The position numbers were made by a program, and so were the translations under genes. Below are positions 1-6,784 of a stretch of DNA of 14,646 nt, in pieces. Numbering within the stretch: position 1 is the first letter of the stretch; every line of letters starts with the position of its first letter. The stretch comes from Selenomonadaceae bacterium. GTDB taxonomy: Bacteria; Bacillota; Negativicutes; Selenomonadales; Selenomonadaceae. Where the stretch lies: NCBI GenBank assembly GCA_017484235.1, contig JAFUTM010000281.1, positions 1-14,646 on the forward strand, read 5' to 3'. The notes under the pieces were generated by a model that was given only the letters and a program-made list of their open reading frames with translations, searched no databases and had not been told where the DNA came from.

Positions 1-326
1 CCAGAATCAATAATGTCTTCAATGAGGAGGATATGACGATTACGAACATTATTTTCAAGATTTTTAAGAATATTAACTTTGCCGCTTGTATGCGAATTTG
101 CATCATAGCTCGAAGCGATAAGCATATCAAACTGTACCGGCACATTAATTTTTCTGACGAGATCAGCAAAAAATACAACTGCACCGTTGAGTATACCGAC
201 AGTCAAAAGCGGAGAATCAATATCTTTGTAATCATTAGTAATCTGTGATCCAAGTTCGGCGACGCGTGTGCTGATCTCCTCCTCTGTAAACAGTACACGC
301 TCAATGTAATCTTCTGTGTTTTTCAT
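1..326 (-). CDS. hpt: Hypoxanthine(-guanine) phosphoribosyltransferase, C-terminus cut by window edge
   Basis: Purine salvage enzyme joining hypoxanthine or guanine to PRPP to give IMP or GMP; cytosolic. The visible 108 residues start MKNTEDYIERVLF and hold a VGILNGAVVFFADL segment (residues about 45-58) typical of the family, and end at the PRPP-binding loop LIEDIIDSG, the diagnostic type-I phosphoribosyltransferase motif. The rest of the enzyme (normally about 180 residues) lies beyond position 1. The ATG at 324-326 is preceded by a weak AGAAGGGA. It begins 19 nt after tilS, the standard tilS-hpt pair of Firmicutes, where ftsH usually follows; it is probably co-transcribed with tilS. The motif makes the family assignment secure; base preference cannot be judged from the fragment. 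Confidence 0.93.
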   Translation of the reverse strand, partial: MKNTEDYIERVLFTEEEISTRVAELGSQITNDYKDIDSPLLTVGILNGAVVFFADLVRKINVPVQFDMLIASSYDANSHTSGKVNILKNLENNVRNRHILLIEDIIDS

Positions 327-345
327 ATTAACCAGTCCCTTCTAT

Positions 346-1428
346 TTAATTAACATTAAAATTTTTGCTGATTGACAAAAATCCACGTTTTAAATCAGCT
401 CTAAATTTATTAGGTAGTTCAACACCTTTTAAATTATCAGTAAGCACTCGCCTGATTGATTCAAAATGTATAAAGCCAAAATCCTTGACACTCATTGATG
501 AATCAACTAAATTTGGCGAACGAACAGACATTACAATACATTCGACAAATAATTTTATTAAGGCTCTTTGCATCGCAATATGTTGAGCTTTAACTACTTT
601 TTGTGATAAGACCATCACTGACACATTATCGGATTTTTTAATAACTTTAACTGCCGAAGGAAAAATTTTTAAAGCTTCAGAATGTATAAAATCCGATTCT
701 TCTGCTGAAGACTCACCCAGTCTGCAGAGTGTATCCACAATTGACGGATTATATTTTTTTAGTTCTGGCAATAAATTTAATCGAATCTTGTTGCGCGTTG
801 CGTCTGACTCAAAATTTGTAGAATCAATTCTGGGCTTTAAATTTCTCTGTAAACAATAATGTTCAAGTTCAGATTTTTTAAAATTTAAAAGTGGTCTCAG
901 CAATCGTTTATATTTCATTTTCATTGCTGATAGTCCAACTGAACCAGTGCCGCGAAGTATTCGCATTAAAATTGTTTCTGCCTGGTCGTCAGCGTGATGA
1001 GCCAGCGCAATAGTATCAAAATTAAATTGTTGCCTTGTTTCTTCCAAAAATTTATGTCTTAAATCGCGTGCGGCTGTTTCAATTGATAGTTTGTTTAACT
1101 GTGCAAAGTTATTGACATCACCAGATTTAACAACATAATCTAAGCCTCGATCAATGGCAAAATTTTTGACAAATTCAGCATCAGCAAGAGAATCATCGCC
1201 TCTGAGACCGTGTTCAAAATGTGCAATACAAAGTTTAAGATTAAAGCGTTGCTTACAGCGACACAGCAAATCAGCAAGTGCAAGTGAATCGGCGCCTCCA
1301 GATACGGCAACAATGATTTTTATTGTAGATGATTGATGATTAGAATCAATCGTTTGATTAATTTCACTACCATCAAAATTGTTTATATCAAAAATTTTAT
1401 TCTTTATGCAATTGTCAATGAAACGCAT
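346..1428 (-). CDS. tilS: tRNA(Ile)-lysidine synthase
   Basis: Attaches lysine to C34 of the CAU-anticodon tRNA-Ile, using ATP, so that it reads AUA codons. From the chosen ATG (1426-1428) the protein has 360 residues. The PP-loop IIVAVSGGADSLAL (SGGADS at 43-48) binds ATP; AHFEHGLRG and LAHHADDQAETILMRILRGTGSVGL are the two further TilS signature blocks. The frame stays open back to 1503, but the extra 25 codons would run into the S1 gene and lack a ribosome-binding site, so I prefer the internal ATG. Its own Shine-Dalgarno is poor: a GGGGGTG lies 15 nt upstream, inside the 3' arm of a possible hairpin, so the start is less certain than the identity. The N-terminal stretch before the PP-loop is slightly long and low in complexity. 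It lies between the S1-domain gene and hpt. Confidence 0.93.
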   Translation of the reverse strand: MRFIDNCIKNKIFDINNFDGSEINQTIDSNHQSSTIKIIVAVSGGADSLALADLLCRCKQRFNLKLCIAHFEHGLRGDDSLADAEFVKNFAIDRGLDYVVKSGDVNNFAQLNKLSIETAARDLRHKFLEETRQQFNFDTIALAHHADDQAETILMRILRGTGSVGLSAMKMKYKRLLRPLLNFKKSELEHYCLQRNLKPRIDSTNFESDATRNKIRLNLLPELKKYNPSIVDTLCRLGESSAEESDFIHSEALKIFPSAVKVIKKSDNVSVMVLSQKVVKAQHIAMQRALIKLFVECIVMSVRSPNLVDSSMSVKDFGFIHFESIRRVLTDNLKGVELPNKFRADLKRGFLSISKNFNVN

Positions 1429-1437
1429 TAATAAGAT

Positions 1438-1465
1438 AAAAAGCACCCCCTGCTGAAGAAAGTGC
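1438..1465 (-). terminator. Possible weak terminator or attenuator hairpin between the S1 gene and tilS
   Basis: On the minus strand GCACTTTC (1458-1465) can pair with GGGGGTGC (1443-1450) over 8 positions, three of them G-U in RNA, around a 7-nt loop, followed by five Ts (1438-1442). It lies 9 nt after the S1 stop codon. The G-run that might serve as the tilS ribosome-binding site is in the 3' arm, so folding could also limit tilS translation. The wobble pairs make the stem weak; this is inference from shape alone. Confidence 0.3.
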
Positions 1466-1474
1466 AGAGAGTAG

Positions 1475-1930
1475 TTAGTCTGAACGGCGAGAACCTCGCC
1501 CACCGCGTTTTGAATCGGTTTTGCGTTTCCAATCTGCTAATTTTTCGTCACTTTCTTTCATAAATTTAGACAGTTTATCTTCAAAAGATGCTGACACAGG
1601 TCTTGGCGCTTTTTTATTATCATTCCTCTCAAAGCGTTCACTACGTACAGCTTTATTCTTTGAAGGTGTACCACTTGGTTCAGACTCCGGCGTCTGCTTT
1701 TTCATTTGTTTCAATGAAAGCGCAACTTTTCCTCTGTCGTCAATATTTATAACCTTAGCTTGAACCTTATCACCTTCACTTAAAAAGTCGCGGACATCAC
1801 GAACATATACATCAGAGATTTCTGAGATATGAACTAATCCATTTTTGCCGCCTTCAATGTCAATAAAAGCACCAAAATTTGTAATGCGACTAACAACACC
1901 TTCAACTACACTGCCTACTTCGATGACCAA
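1475..1930 (-). CDS. yabR: S1 RNA-binding domain protein, YabR family
   Basis: A small RNA-binding protein (151 residues). One S1 OB-fold occupies roughly residues 3-75: VGSVVEGVVSRITNFGAFIDI, GLVHISEISD and a VALSLKQ end are textbook S1 strands. The remainder is a charged, low-complexity tail ending RGGRGSRRSD, likely disordered and RNA-contacting. The longest frame begins at a TTG at 1943-1945, but that TTG overlaps the GGAGGG ribosome-binding site (1938-1943); the TTG at 1928-1930, 7 nt downstream, is the proper start, giving MVIEVGSVVEG. Known YabR relatives sit just after divIC, as here. The molecular target is not established. In sporulating Firmicutes spoIIE commonly follows; here tilS follows directly. 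Confidence 0.85.
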   Translation of the reverse strand: MVIEVGSVVEGVVSRITNFGAFIDIEGGKNGLVHISEISDVYVRDVRDFLSEGDKVQAKVINIDDRGKVALSLKQMKKQTPESEPSGTPSKNKAVRSERFERNDNKKAPRPVSASFEDKLSKFMKESDEKLADWKRKTDSKRGGRGSRRSD

Positions 1931-1937
1931 AACTTTA

Positions 1938-1943
1938 CCCTCC
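1938..1943 (-). promoter_or_regulatory. Ribosome-binding site that fixes the S1-gene start
   Basis: GGAGGG on the minus strand with a 7-nt spacer to TTG at 1928-1930. It overlaps the first codon of the longest reading frame, which therefore cannot be the start. Confidence 0.75.
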
Positions 1944-1977
1944 AATAGTTAAGTCCCTATTTTAATTAAATTAATAT

Positions 1978-2250
1978 TTATTTTGCAGCTTGATATGGAA
2001 GTTCGCCCTGTTTAGCAAGTCCCAAATCTTCGCGTGCAATTCTTTCGATATTAGATACGTCTTGAAGTTCTTCATACTGCTTTTTAAGTTTATCATTTTC
2101 TAATTTAGCGGCTTCAAGTCGTTTATCAGCCATATGCTGGCTTTCACTCACGTGAGACAAATGTATCTGTTGTGAGGCTAAAATGGTGACAAAATAAGCG
2201 ACTATGACAAACATTATCAGCGCAAACCAATTAAAGCTTTTCTTTCTCAA
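1978..2250 (-). CDS. divIC: Cell-division protein of the DivIC/FtsB septum-initiator family
   Basis: A bitopic membrane protein of the divisome that bridges FtsL and FtsQ/DivIB-type partners and controls septal wall synthesis. The 90-residue product has a short basic N-terminus (MRKKSFN), one transmembrane helix (about residues 8-26), a coiled coil rich in K, E, L and Q (about 40-68), and the family signature IERIAREDLGLAKQGE near the C-terminus. Length and layout match DivIC/FtsB. The TTG start (2248-2250) is supported by GAGGAGG at 2258-2264 with a 7-nt gap. It precedes the S1-domain gene, as divIC-yabR do in Bacillus; yabP and yabQ, which precede divIC in spore formers, are replaced here by the zinc-ribbon gene. 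Confidence 0.88.
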   Translation of the reverse strand: MRKKSFNWFALIMFVIVAYFVTILASQQIHLSHVSESQHMADKRLEAAKLENDKLKKQYEELQDVSNIERIAREDLGLAKQGELPYQAAK

Positions 2251-2341
2251 CAGATCGCCTCCTCATTGATTATAACATTATAATATATGTAAGATTTATC
2301 ATTAATTATAATACGTTTTGTAAAATAATTACACAGTAAAT
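2251..2341 (-). promoter_or_regulatory. AT-rich leader upstream of divIC with three TATAAT boxes
   Basis: The 91-base gap between the zinc-ribbon gene and divIC carries TATAAT on the minus strand at 2305-2310, 2277-2282 and 2269-2274. None has a convincing -35 hexamer at 16-18 nt, so a promoter for divIC-S1-tilS-hpt is plausible but the exact site cannot be chosen. No hairpin terminator was seen. Confidence 0.3.
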
Positions 2342-2860
2342 CTACTTTTCTGACCATTGAAAATAATCTGTACCAACAATTTTACGAAATACAGACCTAC
2401 AATATGGACAGACAAAATGATCCATTGTATTGCTGAAATCAGGTTTACCATTTACAATCTGTACAGGACCTGCTTCAATAAAATTCATTCTATCGCCGCA
2501 GCGTGGGCAAGGACACTTGCCATCTGCTTCACGCTTTAAAATTGTTGGTGGAATATCGCCCGTAGAAATAACGCGCTTCTGCATAGGCGTTTTAACAGCA
2601 GTTATCTTTGGTTTTGACGGTGCCTTTGGTGTCTGACGTTCTTCTTTGGGTAAATCAAAGACATCATAATATCCAGAACCAAGTAATTCACGATAAAAGA
2701 CGCCACAATGATCGCATATATGACGAGGCAGCGTGGCGTTCATATCCACCTTACCATTGACGATTCTGACAGCTCCACCTTCAGCAAAGCGAAGCTCACC
2801 ATTACAGCGCGGGCAAATCAATTTTTTATTAGCACTTAATTTAAGTTGTGTCACCGTCAT
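2342..2860 (-). CDS. Uncharacterised protein with two tandem four-cysteine zinc-ribbon modules
   Basis: I do not recognise this 172-residue protein as a named family. It is an internal duplication. Module 1 (about residues 16-66) has CPRC, then GAVRIVNGKVD, then CDHC; module 2 (about 118-169) has CPRC, then GPVQIVNGKPD, then CPYC. About 20 of 52 aligned positions are identical by eye. Each module offers four cysteines (C16, C19, C49, C52; C118, C121, C151, C154), so two zinc ions are expected. A basic, proline- and lysine-rich linker (about 72-115) separates them. There is no signal peptide or membrane segment, so it is probably cytosolic. ATG at 2858-2860 follows a weak GGTGAT. It has its own good promoter and lies upstream of divIC; nucleic-acid or protein binding is a guess. 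Confidence 0.75.
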   Translation of the reverse strand: MTVTQLKLSANKKLICPRCNGELRFAEGGAVRIVNGKVDMNATLPRHICDHCGVFYRELLGSGYYDVFDLPKEERQTPKAPSKPKITAVKTPMQKRVISTGDIPPTILKREADGKCPCPRCGDRMNFIEAGPVQIVNGKPDFSNTMDHFVCPYCRSVFRKIVGTDYFQWSEK

Positions 2861-2905
2861 TTTCTATCACCAAGGATTTTTTATAATTTTATGTTTTATT
2901 TCAAC

Positions 2906-2934
2906 ATTATATAACATTTTCCTGCAAATTGCAA
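2906..2934 (-). promoter_or_regulatory. Sigma-70-type promoter for the zinc-ribbon gene
   Basis: On the minus strand, -35 TTGCAA (2929-2934), a 17-nt spacer and a perfect -10 TATAAT (2906-2911), placing the transcript start near 2899, about 40 nt before the ATG at 2860. It sits in the short gap after tsaD, so the division/tilS/hpt group can be transcribed independently of the tsa cluster. Confidence 0.6.
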
Positions 2935-2952
2935 AACTTTTTAAGCATTAAA

Positions 2953-3957
2953 TTAAAGTCTTAAACCAGGTACTGCATTTAAACTTTCATCTGCAAAACT
3001 ATTTGTTAAAGATTTATAAAATCCGCGACAAGCAATCATTGCGGCATTATCGGTACATAGAATTTTTGACGGATAAAAAAATTGTAATCCGTATATTTCA
3101 CAATTTGTTTTAAGCGTCGATTCAAGTGCAGAATTGGCTGCCACTCCGCCAGCAAGTACGATTTTATCAAAATTAAATTTATTTGCAGCTTCAATTGTTT
3201 TATTGACCAGCGCATCGATAACAGCTTTTTGGAAACTGGCAGCAACATCAGCATAATTAACTGATTCGCCCTTCATATTTGCACTGTTTAAATAGTTTAA
3301 TACGGCTGACTTTAAACCGCTGAAACTAAAATCAAAATCCTCAATTTTTGCAATGGGAAATTCAACAGCGTTTGGATTGCCAGTTTTAGCTAGCTTGTCA
3401 ATCTCCGGTCCACCTGGATAAGGCAAGCCCATAACACGTGCAATTTTATCAAACGCTTCGCCAGCCGCATCATCTCTTGACTGACCAATCATTTCAAATT
3501 CGTTGTAACTCTTCATTTTTATCAAAGCCGTGTGGCCGCCGGAAACAATAAGCGATAAAAATGGTGGTTCTAATTCTTTATAAGTTAAAAAATTTGCAAA
3601 TATATGACCTTCCAGATGATTGACTGCAATCAGCGGCACGTCTAATGCAAATGCCAACGTTTTAGCAGTTGAAACACCAACTAAAAGTGCTCCGACAAGT
3701 CCAGGTCCATATGTCACCGCAATTTGATTTATATCTTTCAGCTTAATGCCGGCACTTCTCACCGATTCGTCAATAACCGGCATTATGTTTACAATGTGCT
3801 TGCGAGAAGCAATTTCCGGCACGACGCCGCCAAATTTTTGATGCAGTGGAATTTGTGTTGAAATAATGTTTGATAAAATTTCTCTGCCGCCTTTTAGTAT
3901 GGAAGCTGATGTTTCGTCACAGCTCGTTTCTATTCCAAGTGTTATGATCTCGTTCAT
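2953..3957 (-). CDS. tsaD: tRNA N6-threonylcarbamoyladenosine transferase subunit TsaD
   Basis: Catalytic subunit that moves the threonylcarbamoyl group from threonylcarbamoyl-AMP to A37 of ANN-decoding tRNAs, working with TsaB and TsaE. The 334-residue product is full length. It begins LGIETSCDETSAS (phosphate-binding loop), has the metal ligands H114 and H118 in NHLEGH, then VSGGHTALI, GEAFDKIARVMGLPYPGGP, LAGGVAANSAL and the D in CTDNAAMIA. The frame extends 9 bases to a TTG at 3964-3966, but GGAAAGAG (3967-3974) sits 9 nt from ATG 3955-3957 and directly abuts that TTG, so the ATG is the start. Only 5 nt separate it from the stop of the O-antigen-ligase-like gene, implying shared transcription and probably translational coupling. 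TsaB, TsaE and RimI are encoded upstream. Confidence 0.96.
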   Translation of the reverse strand: MNEIITLGIETSCDETSASILKGGREILSNIISTQIPLHQKFGGVVPEIASRKHIVNIMPVIDESVRSAGIKLKDINQIAVTYGPGLVGALLVGVSTAKTLAFALDVPLIAVNHLEGHIFANFLTYKELEPPFLSLIVSGGHTALIKMKSYNEFEMIGQSRDDAAGEAFDKIARVMGLPYPGGPEIDKLAKTGNPNAVEFPIAKIEDFDFSFSGLKSAVLNYLNSANMKGESVNYADVAASFQKAVIDALVNKTIEAANKFNFDKIVLAGGVAANSALESTLKTNCEIYGLQFFYPSKILCTDNAAMIACRGFYKSLTNSFADESLNAVPGLRL

Positions 3958-3962
3958 TAGAA

Positions 3963-5165
3963 TCAACTCTTTCCGTTTATAATGATGTTGCCGGAAACCA
4001 TCAACATGCCAATTAAAAACCAGTACTCACGCATAACAGGAGACAAGTTCATATTAGTTTCGGTAAGCCCTTCTAACTGCAGTGCAAGTAAAATTAAAAG
4101 TGCCGTCAATCCTGCAGAAAATGCCATCGCTGATTGTTCTTTCAAATACAACAAATAAAATCTTCTGAAAAAATAGCCGTATAACAATATGAATGATAAA
4201 GCTCCTATAAGACCGCCTTCACATAAAACTTTCATAAAATTATTATGTGGGTGATCGTGTCCTTTATCGTCTTTAGTAGCGCGTTCTTTTGCTTCTGGTG
4301 ATATATATTGCGTATTATACATCTTATTAAACAAATTTTGTCCTATGCCGTGAACTGGATAATCTATAAATATATTTGCAGCGGATTCCCACATCAAAAT
4401 TCGTTCCTTATTAGTTCCAAAATTTAAATCAGATATACTCGTCAGACGGTCTTGCAATAATGGATATTTTACCGCTAAGAGCATAAATGCAACTAATATT
4501 GCAGCCAAAATTTTTAAAGCGACATATCTATATTTTTTGCATATAAATATAAAAAATATTAAACAAATTAAGAACGCCAGCCACGCACCTCGCGTCTGTG
4601 ACGCTACCAGACACAGTAACGTGAGCGCACTCGTTATAGCGGACAAAATTCTTGACCACATCGGCATCATTGAAAGCGTAGCAATAAAAATTTGTATGGG
4701 AAATTTCATTAATAAAAATGAAGCAAACATCGTTGGCCAATGACTAAGGCCTTTAGGTCGTTCCCAAAGTATGAAAGTCTGATATATTCCGACAATATCG
4801 TTAATAAAACTTGCGAGTAAAAACGCTATTAAAATATTTTTTAGTTGGCTGCTTTCCTTAATATAAAGCATAGCAAAAAAAAGCAACAGACACCTATGCA
4901 CTTCGCCGGCAATTTCTCTAAAACTGATTTGTGGATCCAAAGAAGTTGCAGCTATTATAATTTGTAAAGTAAAATATATTAAAAATACATAACCTATATT
5001 TTTATCTATTTGCGGCCAACTTTTATATTTAATACTGTGAAATAATACCATTGCTGTCATCAATCCAATAGCGCAGCTTGCTGCTGCTGTTGAGAGATTG
5101 ACAACAAAAATAAAAAACACTAACATTTTATACATAAAATCATCATATGTCAACTTTAACTGCAT
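3963..5165 (-). CDS. O-antigen ligase / polymerase-like membrane protein (Wzy_C type)
   Basis: A polytopic inner-membrane protein of 400 residues with about 10-12 hydrophobic segments. It is most like ligases that transfer undecaprenyl-linked O-antigen onto lipid A-core, or the related Wzy polymerases. The marks are SQTRGAWLAFL in the middle, YPVHGIGQNLF, and the periplasmic-loop motif HDHPHNNFMKVLCEGGLIG, which carries the conserved histidines and glutamate. The longest frame begins at 5186, but GAGGA at 5173-5177 with a 7-nt spacer selects ATG 5163-5165 (start MQLKLTYDDFMYK). The glycosyltransferase-9 gene lies 40 nt upstream and tsaD 5 nt downstream. With the glycosyltransferase it argues for an outer membrane carrying LPS. 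Ligase and polymerase cannot be told apart from sequence alone. Confidence 0.8.
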   Translation of the reverse strand: MQLKLTYDDFMYKMLVFFIFVVNLSTAAASCAIGLMTAMVLFHSIKYKSWPQIDKNIGYVFLIYFTLQIIIAATSLDPQISFREIAGEVHRCLLLFFAMLYIKESSQLKNILIAFLLASFINDIVGIYQTFILWERPKGLSHWPTMFASFLLMKFPIQIFIATLSMMPMWSRILSAITSALTLLCLVASQTRGAWLAFLICLIFFIFICKKYRYVALKILAAILVAFMLLAVKYPLLQDRLTSISDLNFGTNKERILMWESAANIFIDYPVHGIGQNLFNKMYNTQYISPEAKERATKDDKGHDHPHNNFMKVLCEGGLIGALSFILLYGYFFRRFYLLYLKEQSAMAFSAGLTALLILLALQLEGLTETNMNLSPVMREYWFLIGMLMVSGNIIINGKS

Positions 5166-5172
5166 AATGTGA

Positions 5173-5177
5173 TCCTC
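5173..5177 (-). promoter_or_regulatory. Ribosome-binding site choosing the internal start of the O-antigen-ligase-like gene
   Basis: GAGGA on the minus strand, 7 nt before ATG 5163-5165. It lies within the seven extra codons of the longest reading frame, arguing against the upstream ATG at 5184-5186. Confidence 0.6.
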
Positions 5178-5205
5178 ATTTATCATTATTACAAGTTTTT
5201 AGTTA

Positions 5206-6168
5206 TTAACAAATTACCTGCTGCACCGCATTCCATACTTCATCAACTTCAATTTCCTTTATGCAGCGGTTATTTGTGCAAGGTGGTTTTCCAGGAATAT
5301 TGTAACAAGGTGAACACTCTATTCTGTGAGTTATAACTTTACAATTTTTACGTGGAGCCCATTGTTCAGGAATAGTTGGACCATAAATCGCAACTGAAGG
5401 TGTATCTGTCGTTGAGCAGACGTGCAACATTGCTGTACAACCACAAATCTGCAAGTCAGCTTGTGCGATTAGCTCTGCTGATTCGCGTAAATTCAATTTG
5501 CCTGCAAAGTTTACAACATCAGGAAACTCTTTATTTATAAGTTCAATTTGTTCTACGCCGCCGGTCATAGCTACTACACAGTCAAGTTCTTTCAAACGTC
5601 GAATAATTTCACGATATTTTACAGGTTCCCAGTCTTTTATACTTGACATTGAAAAAGGTACAATCAATATCAATTTTTGAGACGGCTTTCTTATAGAATC
5701 ACAGATTGATATTACACGCTCTTTTTCCTGTTTAGACACATAAGGTCGAGTGAGTGTCAAGTCTTCTGTATGTATGCCGAGTTGTTTTACTACTGAAAGA
5801 TATTTTAATGGCTCAAACATTTCCAGCGGCTCGTCCTGCATTCTCACATTTATAAAATCTTTTCCATATCCAATCCGCTTAGGAATTAACGCCAGAAACG
5901 CATAAAAGGCATTTCTATAATGGTAATCGAAAATCACTGCCGCCTCAGACCGCCAGATATTTTTGATTATTGTTAAAACATCATCGCCTTTTTTATATGG
6001 AAGAAGTGTATCAATGTGAGGATTTCCATACAACAGCTCATAGCCCACGTGAGAAGTTACAACAACTGTTTTGCATTCGAGATAACATTCTTTAATGGCT
6101 CTGTAAACTGGAGTTGCCATTAGCGTATCGCCTATACTGGCTTGATGCATAATACAAATTTTTTTCAT
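5206..6168 (-). CDS. Glycosyltransferase family 9 (ADP-heptose:LPS heptosyltransferase-like)
   Basis: A soluble or peripheral GT-B glycosyltransferase of 320 residues, expected to add heptose (or a related sugar) to the LPS inner core on the cytosolic face. The N-terminus KKICIMHQASIGDTLMATPVYRAIKE is the family hallmark (acceptor domain). The donor domain shows IVPFSMSSIKDWEPVKYREII, MTGG, ELIAQADLQICGCTAMLHVCSTTDTPSVAIYGPT and a cysteine-containing C-terminus (CSPC..., RCI) also common in heptosyltransferases. Where many relatives read SGPMH it reads GCTAMLH, a modest deviation. ATG at 6166-6168 has AAGG about 10 nt upstream. Its partner is the O-antigen-ligase-like gene just downstream. 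Family certain; sugar specificity inferred. Confidence 0.85.
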   Translation of the reverse strand: MKKICIMHQASIGDTLMATPVYRAIKECYLECKTVVVTSHVGYELLYGNPHIDTLLPYKKGDDVLTIIKNIWRSEAAVIFDYHYRNAFYAFLALIPKRIGYGKDFINVRMQDEPLEMFEPLKYLSVVKQLGIHTEDLTLTRPYVSKQEKERVISICDSIRKPSQKLILIVPFSMSSIKDWEPVKYREIIRRLKELDCVVAMTGGVEQIELINKEFPDVVNFAGKLNLRESAELIAQADLQICGCTAMLHVCSTTDTPSVAIYGPTIPEQWAPRKNCKVITHRIECSPCYNIPGKPPCTNNRCIKEIEVDEVWNAVQQVIC

Positions 6169-6227
6169 ATTAGATAACCTTATTAATAAATATCAGATTT
6201 CATCAGTAAAATCACAACGTTTATAAC

Positions 6228-6252
6228 CATTTTACATTTTACATTTTACATT
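6228..6252. repeat. Short tandem repeat, 7-bp unit CATTTTA (TAAAATG on the minus strand)
   Basis: Three perfect CATTTTA units (6228-6234, 6235-6241, 6242-6248) plus a partial CATT (6249-6252). The array runs directly into the rimI stop codon (TAA, 6251-6253 on the minus strand) and fills part of the 82-base gap before the glycosyltransferase gene. Nothing else, and no clear promoter, was seen in that gap. Confidence 0.8.
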
Positions 6253-6703
6253 ATATATTGGTATTCCACATAATAATTGCGTCTTCGTTGTTGTCAATAT
6301 AATAATGTTTTCGCCTTCCGACGCTGTGCAGTCCAAATTTTTCATAAAGCTTTAACGCTGTCTCGTTAGAAGGTCTAACTTCCAAAGTAATAGCCGTTAC
6401 TCCACGATTTTTAACTTCTTCAATTAGTTTTGCAAATAGTTTAGTGCCAATACCTTGACTGCGGAAATCAGGATGTACAGCCACATTGGTAACCTGTGCC
6501 TCTTCAAAGGATATCCAAGCACCAGCATAAGCAACGATACTTTCATTTATAGTGCCAACAATATAAATGGCGTTCTCATTTGTTGCCTCAACCCAAAAGT
6601 CACGGCGTGACCAGGGCATAGCAAAAGTCATCTCCTCTATAATTGCAATCTCATCGGCATCACTTGCCATCATTTTTCTAAATTCAATTTTATTATTTTC
6701 CAT
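6251..6703 (-). CDS. rimI: Ribosomal protein S18-alanine N-acetyltransferase
   Basis: GNAT enzyme that acetylates the N-terminal alanine of ribosomal protein S18 from acetyl-CoA. The 150-residue product contains the acetyl-CoA loop VTNVAVHPDFRSQGIGTKLF (about residues 70-89) and the C-terminal block EVRPSNETALKLYEKFGLHSVGRRKHYY, both characteristic of RimI. The chosen ATG (6701-6703) has GGAAG at 6709-6713 with a 5-nt gap. The frame is open a further 19 codons to an ATG at 6758-6760, with AGGA upstream of that, but those codons (MRNCFNCELRIENYDLEVR) are just a translated GAATT-type repeat and are unlike RimI. Placed between tsaB and the LPS genes; tsaE-tsaB-rimI-tsaD is the usual neighbourhood. 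Confidence 0.9.
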   Translation of the reverse strand: MENNKIEFRKMMASDADEIAIIEEMTFAMPWSRRDFWVEATNENAIYIVGTINESIVAYAGAWISFEEAQVTNVAVHPDFRSQGIGTKLFAKLIEEVKNRGVTAITLEVRPSNETALKLYEKFGLHSVGRRKHYYIDNNEDAIIMWNTNI

Positions 6704-6715
6704 TCTAACTTCCAA

Positions 6716-6784
6716 ATCATAATTTTCAATTCGTAATTCGCAATTGAAACAATTCCTCATTCAACATTCCTAATTCCTAATTAG
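6716..6784. repeat. GAATT-type low-complexity repeat between tsaB and rimI
   Basis: On the minus strand the spacer is built of degenerate units: AATTAGGAATTAGGAATG, GAGGAATTG, CAATTGCGAATTACGAATTG, AAAATTATG. It encodes the last residues and stop of tsaB (LIRN-stop) at one end and the non-conserved upstream extension of the rimI frame at the other. A similar run occurs at 14377-14407. Confidence 0.6.

Noticed and set aside
33..248. Plus-strand open frame of 71 codons
   Set aside because: Antisense to hpt, no ribosome-binding site, no family-like composition.
6169..6250. Promoter for the glycosyltransferase gene (TTGTGA with ATATTT or TATAAA boxes)
   Set aside because: No pair of hexamers at acceptable spacing matches well; the gap is mostly TAAAATG repeat.
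6704..6760. N-terminal extension of RimI (MRNCFNCELRIENYDLEVR)
   Set aside because: It is a translated GAATT-type repeat and does not resemble RimI N-termini; the ATG at 6703 has a better ribosome-binding site. Kept as a possibility in the repeat finding.
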